Both the position numbers and the translations under genes were made by a program. A DNA stretch of 64,000 nt from Solen grandis. Lineage: Eukaryota > Mollusca > Bivalvia > Adapedonta > Solenidae. Location: the NCBI GenBank assembly GCA_021229015.1, contig CM037788.1:46676497-46740496 (forward strand), written 5' to 3'. Position 1 is the stretch's first letter, and every line of letters starts with the position of its first letter. The notes under the pieces were generated by a model. It saw nothing but the letters and a program-made list of their open reading frames with translations. It ran no database searches and was not told the DNA's origin. Of this stretch, positions 51,001-58,768 are shown one piece after another.

Positions 51001-51894
51001 ATGCAGAGTAACAGATAAGCAGGGTATTTGAGTATTTACCCAATTAACTTCTGCAAAAAAGCAATAGTTTTTAGAATCATGGGGTAACTTAAAGCAAAAG
51101 AATTTTTGAAAACTCAAATAAAATGTTGTTATTTGTATACAAAATATAAAGAATACCCAATTCACATTTGTTAAAAACCCAATTAAATTTAAAAAAAAAC
51201 CAATTCATAAAAAAAGTCATAGGGTAAATTACCCATTTAATGAAAAAGTTATCTGTAGCTCTGATTATGTGAAATTTTATGTGATGACTGTATCTATATG
51301 CATAGTGAAGCTGTTGATTGTATGTTTTATGCATCTTATTAGTTAATACTTGGCATGTAAGAAAGCATCTGATTGTGGTCAAGGAACACAACACTATATT
51401 GTTTGTGTGTTTCTTACCACACAAGACATGTATGACATGTATTATAGACAGGTGGCCTTTATGTACTTAATAATTAAGTATCTGAATCTGCTGAAAATAG
51501 CGTGATGGAAATATATAACAGACAGACAGAGGTCTAAAAAAAATCTAATAGGTTACAATGTATTGAATGTCAGAGCAAAGTCATGTGACCTTTGTCTTAT
51601 ATCAAATGAGGCAAATGACCCTTTTTATATATAAAGTGATATACATGTATTTCAAAATGCCTGAAGGTCATACGTAGACAATATGAGAGTCAGAATGGAC
51701 AATTTTGTGTGTTATGGGAAATAACTAACCTTGACCCGTGGAACTCTGTCCTTAAACTCTTCCAGTGGGATGTAGCAAGTGTAACAGTAATATTTGCGGG
51801 ACCTCTCACAATTTGGGCACTTGCTTCTACCACTCAGTGTGTCCAGAAAGTTTGCTGAGTCTATTCTGAGATCTGGAAAGGGATATTCCTCCAT
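26751..51894 (-). CDS. DTWD1, tRNA-uridine aminocarboxypropyltransferase 1
   Basis: Four coding exons (51894-51730, 34192-34052, 28199-27764, 27010-26751) join in phase to ~333 residues. In animals DTWD1 transfers the 3-amino-3-carboxypropyl group of SAM to U20 of certain tRNAs (acp3U). Seen here: [21 protein letters not shown] at residues ~21-44, a CxxC...CxxC zinc site; VDGKST and [10 protein letters not shown] in exon 2; LLVFPG at the start of exon 3; the family-defining DSTW at ~231-234 followed by NQT and DERL; and FWRHQ...[12 protein letters not shown] in the last exon. A Ser/Glu/Lys-rich insert (~120-222) between LLVFPG and the DTW motif is longer than I recall in vertebrates. The ATG at 51894 has A at -3 and G at +4, 9 bases after a splice acceptor, so an upstream non-coding exon is expected. 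No frame damage is seen. Confidence 0.95.
27764..28199 (-). CDS. DTWD1 third coding exon with DTW motif
   Basis: The acceptor is TATATTTAG, the donor CCGAG|GTATGT, and it ends in phase 1. It encodes [15 protein letters not shown], the low-complexity insert and [24 protein letters not shown] is the signature from which the family is named. Confidence 0.93.
28272..28440. repeat. Truncated head of another hairpin-type repeat
   Basis: CTAGAAATGTGTCCTGAGGACA has a GTCC/GGAC hairpin followed by AAGATGCCCCC, the same head layout as family C. The rest is replaced by the family A element that starts at 28441. Confidence 0.45.
28650..29617 (+). mobile_element. Family C hairpin-ended tandem-core element
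   Basis: It starts CTAGAACTATCACTAAATGTGATTAATACCCCCGC (ATCAC/GTGAT hairpin) and ends TATACCCCCCTAAACTTCGTTTCGGGGGTATAA (a perfect CCCCC/GGGGG hairpin). Just before the end is a CCGACCGACCTACCGACC stretch. The core is ~130-bp units with 'aagggcaataactctgtaa' and 'agagttatggttcttgtgcactgcacttcct'. It splits A2 at 'agattttaa|aaatg', where copy A1 has 'agattttaaaaatg'. Confidence 0.8.
29791..30472 (-). mobile_element. Family A element, reverse orientation, inside A2
   Basis: It runs ACAAGAGGCCCATGTTGGCC... to GCTCACCTTGAGCACTTTGTGCTCAGGTGAGCTA. Two long core units contain 'ggttgacccaaggaacatctgtacc' and 'ttgccatggcaaccagagttct'. It is very similar to the copy at 41601-42614. The flanks are 'taaagaggaa' and 'aaaactagaaaaatc', with no duplication. 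Confidence 0.85.
30618..31034 (+). mobile_element. 5'-truncated LINE 3' end with (TTAC)n tail
   Basis: One frame reads SGPKLWNS, a motif typical of the C-terminal end of CR1/L2/Jockey-type reverse-transcriptase proteins; a second frame continues with SVHKFK, so it is frame-broken. It ends in TTACTTACTTACTTA. It sits between 'ggggtcacttgat' and 'tttacataggctta', which form an uninterrupted A2 core when rejoined. Confidence 0.7.
31961..32869 (-). mobile_element. Family A element, reverse, decayed right end (A3)
   Basis: It starts ACAAGAGGGCCACAGAGGCC and has four degenerate units with 'tggatcaagttt(c/a)ttttagcaacttttgt'. It ends in the CGACGGACGATGCACG block and AAAGCTCACCTTGAACACATAGTG, where the terminal hairpin has decayed. 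Confidence 0.75.
32981..33250 (-). mobile_element. Family A element, truncated (A4)
   Basis: The head is ACAAGAGGGCCAAGATGGCCC, followed by about 1.5 core units ('gtggcctctagaatgttcacaaggtttttctaagatt'). It ends abruptly near 33250 with no right hairpin. Confidence 0.75.
33251..34051. other. DTWD1 intron, no feature seen
   Basis: Non-coding; no repeat identified. Confidence 0.4.
34052..34192 (-). CDS. DTWD1 second coding exon
   Basis: 141 bases, phase 0 at both ends, acceptor GTTTCCAG and donor AGCAAG|GTGAGG. It encodes [19 protein letters not shown] and [11 protein letters not shown], which are strongly conserved in DTWD1. It is too short to stand out as an open frame alone. Confidence 0.93.
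34559..34690 (+). repeat. Left terminal and subterminal inverted repeat of the OTU-piggyBac transposon
   Basis: CCTTTAGACACCTGGTCG, then AAACGTATAC, TTTTTCTCTCCTCAGAACC and CTACAACGTTGTTAAACGTA. It pairs with the right end at 48490-48587. The AACGTATAC motif recurs, a plausible transposase or host-factor binding site. Confidence 0.75.
34691..36183. other. Left non-coding part of the OTU-piggyBac transposon
   Basis: It contains two diverged copies of 'acgttatagtat(t/c)ctca(a/g)' (near 34822 and 35128). It presumably holds the promoter and any first exon; GCTGTAAGATGG near 35557 could be a donor. Neither is proven. Confidence 0.4.
36184..36449 (+). CDS. OTU-piggyBac exon 1 (visible), OTU N-terminal half
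   Basis: Probable acceptor CTGTTTAG and donor CTCCGAG|GTTAGT (phase 1). It encodes a helical lead and [16 protein letters not shown] with the OTU catalytic Cys. The order is N-G-D-C rather than the D-G-N-C typical of OTU proteases. The 5' boundary is uncertain. Confidence 0.75.
36184..41107 (+). CDS. OTU protease-piggyBac transposase locus, six exons, frame-broken
   Basis: Exons: 36184-36449, 36879-39900, 40048-40265, 40426-40544, 40740-40892, 41043-41107. In order they encode an OTU cysteine-protease domain ([10 protein letters not shown] with the catalytic Cys; QPNHFVPLL with the catalytic His), an acidic Glu/Asp/Ser/Thr-rich linker of ~300 residues, and the piggyBac core with its three Asp ([23 protein letters not shown]). 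A cysteine-rich C-terminal finger ([19 protein letters not shown]) crosses the exon 3/4 junction, and a basic tail ends ...TRRAAKKKR. Five 1-base frame breaks lie in exon 2: ~37058, ~37105-37130, ~38370 (A7 run), ~38858 and ~39813. It may be one fusion protein, or two proteins if the stop at 38381 and the ATG at 38410 are real. OTU enzymes remove ubiquitin; what this one does for the transposon is unknown. Confidence 0.8.
36879..38381 (+). CDS. OTU-piggyBac exon 2, OTU C-terminal half and acidic linker (two frame breaks)
   Basis: The acceptor is ATTGCTGCAG. The frame gives [17 protein letters not shown]...TRHP and [13 protein letters not shown], then fails. A second frame, 37060-37137, reads [17 protein letters not shown] third, from ~37104, reads [16 protein letters not shown] and [12 protein letters not shown] with the catalytic His. 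A highly charged linker of about 330 residues follows, ending at a TAA at 38379-38381. Confidence 0.75.
38410..39900 (+). CDS. OTU-piggyBac exon 2, piggyBac transposase core (two frame breaks)
   Basis: An ATG with CACC before it opens an acidic N-terminus ([19 protein letters not shown]), followed by PEHLFDIM, a typical piggyBac start. A missing T at ~38858 shifts the frame; after it come [20 protein letters not shown] (Asp 1), VFIDKFYTS (Asp 2) and MGGVDRHD (Asp 3). A further shift at ~39813 separates RWWTYL from [16 protein letters not shown]. The donor is CTGAAG|GTAATC, phase 0. All three catalytic Asp are present. Confidence 0.85.
40048..40265 (+). CDS. OTU-piggyBac exon 3, start of cysteine-rich finger
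   Basis: The acceptor is TTGTATTTAAG and the donor TTACACAG|GTAAAC (phase 2). It encodes [14 protein letters not shown] sequence, then [11 protein letters not shown] and [11 protein letters not shown], the first metal ligands of the C-terminal cysteine-rich domain that piggyBac transposases use to bind their ends. Confidence 0.8.
40426..40544 (+). CDS. OTU-piggyBac exon 4, end of cysteine-rich finger
   Basis: The acceptor is GTCTTTACAG; it completes R-DCFAEYH with the last Cys and His of the finger. The donor is CAACAG|GTATGG (phase 1). Confidence 0.75.
40740..40892 (+). CDS. OTU-piggyBac exon 5, basic tail
   Basis: The acceptor is CGTCTTTTAG and the donor CCAAAG|GTGAAT. It encodes a Lys/Arg/Thr-rich, probably disordered stretch with [20 protein letters not shown], which may hold a nuclear localisation signal. 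It is phase-consistent with its neighbours. Confidence 0.7.
41043..41107 (+). CDS. OTU-piggyBac last exon
   Basis: The acceptor is GAATTGTTGCAG; it ends [13 protein letters not shown] and TAG. The C-terminus is strongly basic. Phases from exons 3 to 6 agree without any frame break. Confidence 0.7.
41147..41541. repeat. Subterminal tandem array of the OTU-piggyBac transposon, left portion
   Basis: Units start at GTACAAAAACGTG/GTACAAAACCGTG (41147, 41340, 41510) and contain 'tttcattgtattgcattaac' and 'aaaatgtgatcggga'. The third unit is cut at 41541 by the next element and resumes at 47647. Four units of 156-193 bp in all. Confidence 0.85.
41601..42614 (-). mobile_element. Family A element inside the hAT-like transposon (A6)
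   Basis: It runs ACAAGAGGCCCATGATGGCC... to GCTCACCTTGAGCACTTTGTGCTCAGGTGAGCTA, with three core units sharing 'ttgccatggcaaccagagttct' and 'gtccagtggtttcagaggagatgt'. The flanks are 'aaaatatgaa' and 'aaaataagggc', with no target duplication. It is almost the same sequence as 29791-30472 but has one more unit. Confidence 0.85.
42615..43438 (-). other. 3' flank of the hAT-like transposase gene
   Basis: Non-coding apart from an exon-like block on the minus strand at 42803-42749 (see findings). TTTATT at 42989-42994 is AATAAA on the transposase strand and may be its polyadenylation signal, 450 bases after the stop. Confidence 0.4.
43439..46003 (-). pseudogene. BED-finger hAT-like transposase with one premature stop
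   Basis: A single uninterrupted frame of 854 codons starts at the ATG at 46003 and has one in-frame TAA at codon 145 (45571-45569). Residues ~37-67 form a BED-like finger (CTLC...HSGGTKH). After the stop come [16 protein letters not shown] at ~207 (QYDETANS), D at ~276 (LGSDGPNV), CNMHVVHN at ~306-313 of the RNase H-like fold, and near 650-700 a hAT-style dimerisation block ([17 protein letters not shown]). The last ~150 residues are a long Glu/Lys coiled coil, unusual for hAT transposases. No intron is needed, because the frame on both sides of the stop is the same. It is probably recently inactivated; a smaller possibility is readthrough or an assembly error. Confidence 0.85.
46088..47110. 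mobile_element. TA-flanked 1.0-kb element with 29-bp inverted repeats and AAACG arrays
   Basis: It starts CAGACCGTAATCCGTTCAAG and ends with the exact complement; 29 bp match perfectly (46088-46116 / 47082-47110). TA lies outside both ends (46086-46087, 47111-47112), the Tc1/mariner duplication. About half of the interior is irregular AAACG/AAACGC/GATAAACGC repeats. A minus-strand frame (46528-46301) carries a helix-turn-helix-like stretch. Confidence 0.85.
46301..46528 (-). pseudogene. Helix-turn-helix N-terminal transposase fragment
   Basis: 75 residues, [20 protein letters not shown] onward, then [17 protein letters not shown] and [10 protein letters not shown]. The spacing resembles the first DNA-binding helix-turn-helix of Tc1/mariner or related transposases. 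No catalytic domain follows in the 1-kb element, so it is either a remnant or a captured DNA-binding domain. Confidence 0.5.
47111..47627. other. Right end region of the hAT-like transposon
   Basis: Promoter-side non-coding sequence, with TTAGGAATTT-type blocks in the last 110 bases. Confidence 0.4.
47641..47890. repeat. Subterminal tandem array of the OTU-piggyBac transposon, right portion
   Basis: It completes unit 3 (to 47770) and holds unit 4, starting GTACAAAACCGTATG. Unit 4 carries 'gtgtataaatgtaaactttg' where unit 3 was interrupted, giving an internal reference for the empty insertion site. Confidence 0.85.
47891..48489. other. Right non-coding part of the OTU-piggyBac transposon
   Basis: Contains 'gcgtataaaaacgtactatag' and 'atacgttctatcacgttgtag', further versions of the ACGT-centred motif seen at both ends. 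No coding frame. Confidence 0.4.
48490..48587 (-). repeat. Right terminal and subterminal inverted repeat of the OTU-piggyBac transposon
   Basis: Read inward from the end: CCTTTGCGCACCTGTAACGT, then TTTTTTCTCTCCTCAAAACC, CGATTTTTACATTGAACGAC and TACAACGT. It matches the left end at roughly 80% over ~75 bp; the left end has ~35 extra bases near its tip. Confidence 0.75.
50332..51729. other. DTWD1 intron next to exon 1; no gene
   Basis: At 50368-50406 a block 'gatgaggttggcagaaaaatgtgggcaacta' repeats the sequence immediately left of A5 (34348-34384), so A5 entered a pre-existing ~72-bp tandem duplication. The rest shows nothing recognisable. Confidence 0.5.
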
Positions 51895-51903
51895 ACTGAT
51901 GAT
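51730..51903 (-). CDS. DTWD1 exon with start codon
   Basis: The acceptor CTTGCAG precedes ATCATCAGTATGG; coding starts at 51894 and runs 55 codons to GTCAAG|GTTAGT (phase 0). It carries the paired CxxC zinc-binding motif. If translation starts further upstream the exon would simply be longer-coding, since the frame is open to the acceptor. Confidence 0.92.
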
Positions 51904-52128
51904 CTGCAAGATGAATATATTAAGTTATCAATATCCATGATTCTAACATTGGAATATCTTCAACCTAAATCCTAAAGTATGACTGACATTCTTATAAAAA
52001 TGCATTTTAGATCATTTTGTTACACTTATTTACATTTTTTTAAATCAATTTTAGTTTAATTAGGTGGTGATTTCTACATGTATGTCTTCCAATTTATGCA
52101 AACTTTTTTTATTAACATTTATTTTAAT

Positions 52129-52366
52129 GTTGGCCCTCAGCTCTCATAATCACAGATCACTGACTGCACTGCAGCTTTGACTTTCAACCAAGTAACAGAT
52201 CGAAGAATGAGAAGGGGTGGGTAATGACAGAAAGAGGGTTTAGGAAAGAAAGAAAAATGAGAAAGAAATAAGCAGGTATAAGAAAAAGATATGTACAGGT
52301 TTAGACTTGGTGTTTGGTCTTTAGCTGCCCCAGTCTCTAGAATTAGTTTACATCATTGGGCAAACA
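52129..52366 (+). repeat. 240-bp dispersed repeat, copy 1
   Basis: Starts TGTTGGCCCTCAGCTCTCAT and contains 'gctttgactttcaaccaagtaacag', 'gaaggggtgggtaatgaca' and 'tagctgccccagtctctag'. Same family and orientation at 55304 and 60831. Confidence 0.85.
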
Positions 52367-52669
52367 TTATTTGTCAGACTTTATATTTAGTGGACATTTA
52401 ATTCAGTCTATATGATTGTAAATTGTATTAAATCAGAATTCTTTATACCTTAAACATTTCTGATTTTCCTCATTATTATATGATATTGTCACTATTTCAT
52501 TCATAAAAAGAATGAAAATATCATTGCATATGTTATGTGTTATATGTTCTTGTTCCTTATAAAAGTACTGTACATTATAAAAATCTATTTGTCCAGTTCC
52601 AGTTACTGTGGTTTAATGACTGTTCATGACAACAGCTACTAACAATTCACACCTACATTGCAAAGAGGA

Positions 52670-53775
52670 ACAAGAGCTGTCCATAAGACAGCGCGCTCGA
52701 CTTTTCTCAGTTGCTAAGACACAGTTTTATGGATTTTAATATAAGATAAATTTAAAAGTGTGATATGTATTATTAGTAGAAATTATTCTATCACCTCCAA
52801 TAAACAAATATGACATTTTTAATTGGTGAAATTAGCATGCAGAATCAATTTGAGAATGTGGTGTGCTGATCCGCCAACTCCAGTGAAAAAATTTGAGAAT
52901 GTGGTCTGCTGATTCACCAACTGCAAAACAAAACATACTAACGCCATTAAAGAAAGGGCCAATCTTTGATGTTATTAGAGGTTGTTGCCCAACCTATTTG
53001 CTATTTGTAAATACAGCCAAAAAATATCTAAGTATGAAAGGGTAAAATTGAAAATACACTGCATATAGGATTATAGGCCCTGCCAGTAAAGTTGAGGTAG
53101 TGTGGGTAAACAATAAATAAGTATTCGAAGTTATGGTGGAATACCTGTGATAGTATTGAAAATATACAACTTTGTAAAAAAATTAACCATGATTTCGGCT
53201 GTTTTCTTAGTATGAAAGGGGCATAATTCAAGAAGTAGTACAGCCAGGGTGATGGGCCTTGCTAGTAAGGCAGAGGTAGTGATGGTGAATAAGTACTTGA
53301 AGTTTCAGTCAAATACATGTGATAGTACAACTATGTAAAAAAATTACCATGATTTTGGCTGTTTTCTGAGTATGAAAGTGGCATAACTTAAGAAGTAGTC
53401 AGCAAGAGTTATGGGCCTTGTTAGTAAGGTATAGGTAATGATGGTGAATATGTACTTGAAGTTTCAGTTGAATACCTTAGATAATATTGAAGATATACAA
53501 CTTTGTAAAAACTTTAACCTTGATTTTGGCTGTTTTGTAAGTATGAAAGGGGCATAATTCCAAAAATAGGATAGCAAGGGTTGTGGGCCTTAGAAGTACG
53601 GTAAGGTAGAAGTGATGATGGTGAATAAGTATTTTAAGTTTGGGTAGAATACCTTTGATAGTATTTAAGTTATTGATGTTTGAAAAAAACTTTAACCTTG
53701 TGTTGCAACGCCGACATCGACTCCGACGCCCGAGTGACAGTATAAGCTCTCATTTTCTTCGAAAATTCGAGCTTA
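52670..53775 (-). mobile_element. Family B hairpin-ended tandem-core element (copy B2)
   Basis: It starts ACAAGAGCTGTCCATAAGACAGC and GCGCTCGACT. It has ~160-180-bp units with 'agtatgaaaggggcataattc' (near 53032, 53211, 53370, 53541). It ends in CAACGCCGACATCGACTCCG, AGCTCTCATTTTCTTCGAAA and TTCGAGCTTA. The ends match B1, but the core differs in sequence from B1. Confidence 0.8.
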
Positions 53776-54018
53776 AAATGAAACAACACCAAAGCAATAT
53801 TCTTCAGGTTTTATGATCATATCACTCATGTACTAATAATCTTGTTACACATTAGTAATATGTCTTTCGAACTGTATGTCTCAGGGTTTTTAAAAGCTGG
53901 TCTGATGGACCTTTTTTTGGTGCAAATGCTTGTTTCTCACAGAAGGGGATGGGGAAAAATTTGTCCAAATACTGGGCAAGAAACTCACTGCCATGAAAAA
54001 ACAAGAACAAAAAAAACA

Positions 54019-54750
54019 ACAAGAGGGACATATTGCTCTAGATCACTCACCAGAATAAATGAGCCTATTTTAAACCATTCAAGTCCCTTTATCTTTGTGG
54101 TTACCACAAGCAGTAACCAGGTACAAGTTTCAGATACAAAGAATTCTTAAGTTAGTTAATCATCTGGAGGCACTATTTTTCAGTGGATCAACGTTATTTT
54201 TGGAAAAATAGCTAGTATACAACCATGAGGTGGCCATTAATTTTGTGTGAAAAGAAATCAAATTCTAACCACTGCTTCATAAAAGAATTTTGAATTTTCT
54301 ACTAGTATATAGAGTAAATACTGTTAAGGAAACTAGCCAATACCTTAGTGGTCTTATTTTTAAGGGATCAATTTTATCAATTATGGTAGACAGCCATTTT
54401 TGTGCTTATACACAGATGAAATTAAATTTGGCCATAAGCTTCACAGAAGAATTTTGAAATTTTCTATATAGAGTATGGTATTTAAGGAAACTAGCCAAAC
54501 CTCTAGCACCCTCATTTTTTACGGGATCAACTTCATTTTTGCAATTATGGTAGAACACTATCAGGTGACCATTTGTACCAAAAAAAATTAACTCTGACCA
54601 CTGGTTTCATAGGAGAAGAGTTTTGAAGTTTTTAATGTAAAGTTTTGTTGGTTGCCATGATAACCAGAGTTCTGCATGGATCAAGTTTATTTTAGCAACT
54701 TTTGTGGAGGGGCACCCAAAAATCATTCATGCCTAGTTTCATCAGTTTCT
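54019..54750 (-). mobile_element. Decayed family A element (A7)
   Basis: The head ACAAGAGGGACATATTGCTC has a weakened hairpin. It has diverged units with 'ttgccatgataaccagagttctgcatggatcaagtttattttagcaacttttgtgg'. The right end is not found; it fades into a C9A10 run at 54752-54772. Confidence 0.65.
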
Positions 54751-55303
54751 ACCCCCCCCCCCAAAAAAAAAAGCAACAACAAACAACAATGACCTCTGAC
54801 ATGAGTTGTAATCAATTTATAAAATATAAAATAGAAACAATCTGGTTCCTGCTCTCACCATGGTTTATAATTTTTTTGAAGTATAATTCAGATTCGACCT
54901 TCAGTTAAAATTACATGTTGACGTGAAAATGTTCAGCAATTTACAATGAAGTTTGCCAAAATACATACATGTGACCTTTGACAGAAGATCGTTCCCAGAT
55001 AAAAAATTTAACCAATTCCCATGCAAAGCATCTCTCACTCTGGGATTTTGACAAATTGTCAATTCACTATGCTGGGGACCGTGATTTAGTTTCTCCAAAG
55101 AACGAAAAAAAATCAAATTCCCCTGGGTAAGCCCTTAATTAGTTATAATGCCCACCCCCTCCTGAGGCAAAATATTGACAGGTACATCACGTGGAGGTAT
55201 ACACATTGTCTTCAGCGATAACTTAAGATATCTGACACAGTACACTGGGACTATCAAGGTATGAACAAAAGTTGCAAAACTTTTTTTTACCTAAAATAAT
55301 TAA

Positions 55304-55558
55304 TGTTGGTCCTCAGCTCTCATAATCACAGATCACTGACCGCACTGCAGCTTTGACTTTCAACCAAGTAACAGATCGAAGAATGAGAAGGGGTGGGTAA
55401 TGACAGAAAGAGGGTTTAGGAAAGAAAGAAAAAAAGAAAAATGAGAAAGAAATAAGGCTTAGAGTTGCTATAAGAAAAAGATATGTACAGGTGTAGACTT
55501 GGTGTTTGGTCTTTAGCTGCCCCAGTCTCTACGATTAATTTGCATCACTGGACCAACA
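55304..55558 (+). repeat. 240-bp dispersed repeat, copy 2
   Basis: TGTTGGTCCTCAGCTCTCAT...TAGCTGCCCCAGTCTCTACG. Close to copy 1 in sequence. Confidence 0.85.
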
Positions 55559-55789
55559 ATTTTAAGTGAACTTTAGACATTTTCACTGACATATATATAT
55601 TTTCAGCTAGTATATAAAGTGGTGTACATAATTCAAACACAGCATCATTTAGTATACACCTATGTCACACAAATAATTATTTTCACAAATTTTCAAAAAA
55701 CTCAGTTACTAAGGAAATTCATCACTAAAATAACAATTTTAGTATATGTGAAATCCCATTTATCATTTGATACTGACTGCCATATAGTG

Positions 55790-55990
55790 ACAACCAGCTT
55801 ATTACAGGAAGAAGAAGACCGTGTAGTACCACAAACCAACCTTTCTTTCCTTAACCCTTCTCCTGTCCTTACCAAAAACTTCTTCCAAAAGTCTTCCTCC
55901 TATGAAATATCAGAGTGACCCTGCTGGGATTTGAACCTACAGCCCTGAGAAGCAAAGTCATTGGCTTTACCCATTGTCCATGGAGGCTCC
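55790..55990 (-). mobile_element. tRNA-derived SINE, diverged
   Basis: On the minus strand: GGAGCCTCCATGGACAATGGG (A-box region), then GTAGGTTCAAATCCCAGC (B box) and GGGTCACTCT. The body, with 'aggaggaagact', is diverged from the SINEs at 16580 and 23319. Confidence 0.7.
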
Positions 55991-57546
55991 TTTATAATGG
56001 CTGGGATATGAGCAATGTTACTAAATAATCGAGTACCCATAATGAGGCATCAGTTAAAAAATATTTGGCTATTATAATTACACAGTTCAGCAGCCAATTA
56101 ACTCCTCTGCATTCACAATACTAGTATAAATTCTAAAAGAAGGATGACATGAGACATTGCCACCTTAATCCCAGTCAAGAGGCATTCCTTCCTGATAATG
56201 AATCCCATACAATGCCATCATCCTTAGAAATTGCTGAATGTATGGAAATATAATATCTAGGCTTCTACTATTTTTCGTCATTTTTTTTTCTGATGTGAGA
56301 GCCTGGATGTCCCCCTAAGTTCACAGACAGATAGCCTTGGTTCAATCAAAGCAGATAAAAGAGCAAATAATTATAGACTGCATATTTCTTTAGATTCAAA
56401 TTTTGTTCAACTGTATGGAACTTATTTAATATTAATGAAATTATGTGACAGTTCAAAACATCTCTAGATAGCTTGATTATACTGTCTGTTATCATTCAGA
56501 CTGCTCATCAAATTGCATGAAGACGATAAGAAAATGTCAAGAAACCAAACAGCAGTCTTACTGTCTATACAATTAAGAGATAACAAGAGATACTGGGGAT
56601 GGTTCTCATGAACAGTCAATAACCTCAGCATGGTCATCATAACATATACAGTCTGTGACCTTAACCTTAGGACCATTAAGCTTTGAATACTACTCAGGGT
56701 CCAGAGTTCTGAAACTCAGGGGGTACAACTTCTGATTTTCCTTTCCTTTGTACACCTGCAAATAGAGAGTCCCTACAAATTTTGTGGGGGTGGGTGGGGG
56801 GTCTGATATTCTTACTTCAGAGGGTTACTATTAAGCTATTTCTGTGACTTTTGGCAAATGACCTTTGACTGAGATCCTCATGATGAAAACTTTTGGCAAA
56901 GTATGAGGGTTTGTGGTCAATGGTTTATTGTGTTTAGTATAGAATGGACCAAAATAAGAATTCATTTAGCCTAATCAATATGACCTTCATTTTGGGAAGT
57001 TGTATTCATGGCGACTTGGAATTGCTAGCTTCAATACTCAGATATGAAATTTGCATATGTATGATATATACAATACTAATTGTATGTAAAATTTCATCTA
57101 GACTGAACCTGCAAGAGCTGCAAAATATATATATATACTGGAAAAGTAAACTTATACTTAGATACCTTACTAAAAACCAACTCTGATAATTGTAGATTTT
57201 ATCTTTATCTACCTAGGAATTGCTATTTTATTTTTTGTTTGTTATTTTGGGAATTTGAAGATGAGCTGGACACTTTGTACAAAAAATATGATTAAAATTG
57301 GGGGAAAATCTTCAATGAATCAATAAATTACAGCAAATGCAAAGGATACCTATTGATCTGATCAGTTGATGTTCATCCACAAATTATATAGACTATAGAT
57401 TTATAATTAAAAACTGTTTACATGGAAGATCATGGAATTAGCTAGTCTAAACTTTGGTAAAAATATCCACTCTCTGAAAATGGATAATAAAGCCAAACAT
57501 CAGCTGTAAGGCAACTTAACAATTCAACTGTTAAAGCACATATTTA
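55991..57546. other. No gene seen
   Basis: AT-rich non-coding DNA up to the gap. Confidence 0.4.
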
Positions 57547-57646
57547 NNNNNNNNNNNNNNNNNNNNNNNNNNNNNNNNNNNNNNNNNNNNNNNNNNNNNN
57601 NNNNNNNNNNNNNNNNNNNNNNNNNNNNNNNNNNNNNNNNNNNNNN
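57547..57646. other. Assembly gap (100 N)
   Basis: Exactly 100 N. Sequence to the right may not be adjacent in the genome at the implied distance. Confidence 0.99.
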
Positions 57647-58766
57647 TAGAATTTCATTTATTTTCTGCATTTTCTGGTTAAGGCCCTCTGGTTGATGTCT
57701 TAATATTGATTTTTTCAGGACGGTATTCAGTACTGAATATATATTACTGTTATTAAGTACTGTATTTATATTTGTATGTCCAAGGAAAATGGGTTTTTAC
57801 TTCCGTTGGTGCATGTGCAAATTGGTATTGCAGTCAAACATAAAGCTGTGATTGTAATAATTTTCAGAGACCGATGTTTTTCTATGTGTTTGTTTTGGGG
57901 TATCAAATAGGCGATTTGTTTTAAATAGTTTCGCATGTGCTTAATAATATTTAAGTTATTAGTCAGTAGATGTATGTATTTTAATGATGTTTATACATGA
58001 CCTACTTATCGCCTCACTTTTAGCCCATTTATGGTCTTCTGTATTGAGCTTGTAGTTATACATGGTTGATTAATTATTACATGATGTGTGGGATAAGTAA
58101 TGCATAAAGTATGTCTTATGAATATGCAACGGTAATATGAAGAACCTTTGATGTACTAGTCGATGCACTAAATTAGTGAAATGTGAACTGTCAGACTGTG
58201 TACTGGTCAGTAGTGCTCTGCTGTTGAAACCTATATATAGCATTGACTTACGGTAGTGGTGTTAAAAGTGTTGAGTCTATAAATAACATTGGCTTTCGGT
58301 ATTGGAGTTAAGTGCCCGGTCAGTATTTTTTTCTGCAAAGGGTCGTCAGTTCTATTCCAGCTTGAACCTTTTTTGGTTTGTTTTCTTTTTTTTTAAATTC
58401 TTTTCGGAAGTAGTTAGGTTATATATATGTATAGTAGGCCTAAGTTTTAAATTCTAGTTTTTGTCATCTACAGCATGCTGTAGACGTTAAGAACGTTGAA
58501 ACCTTTAAAATATGAATTGATGATTTCTGGCAGGAAGCAAATCTAGTATACAAGTGCTAATATAGTATCAGGTGCCTTAAAGGACAGCAATGCACGTAAC
58601 AAAAATACCCTAAATATCTGTCACCATATTCAGCACTGTAACATTGAATACAAGTTATGATGACAGTGAAGAAAGAAGACAAAATGTTGACGGGCGTAAA
58701 AAGGACACAGTCCTTCCATTACAGCCCAAAATCATCCTACAGTAGAAAACAGAAAGAGAGAGGGTT
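57647..58766. other. No gene seen
   Basis: Non-coding. Two short blocks near 58235 and 58290 ('cattgacttacggtagtg(g)tgtta', 'cattggctttcggtattggagtta') are a small diverged direct repeat. Confidence 0.4.
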
Positions 58767-58768
58767 TA

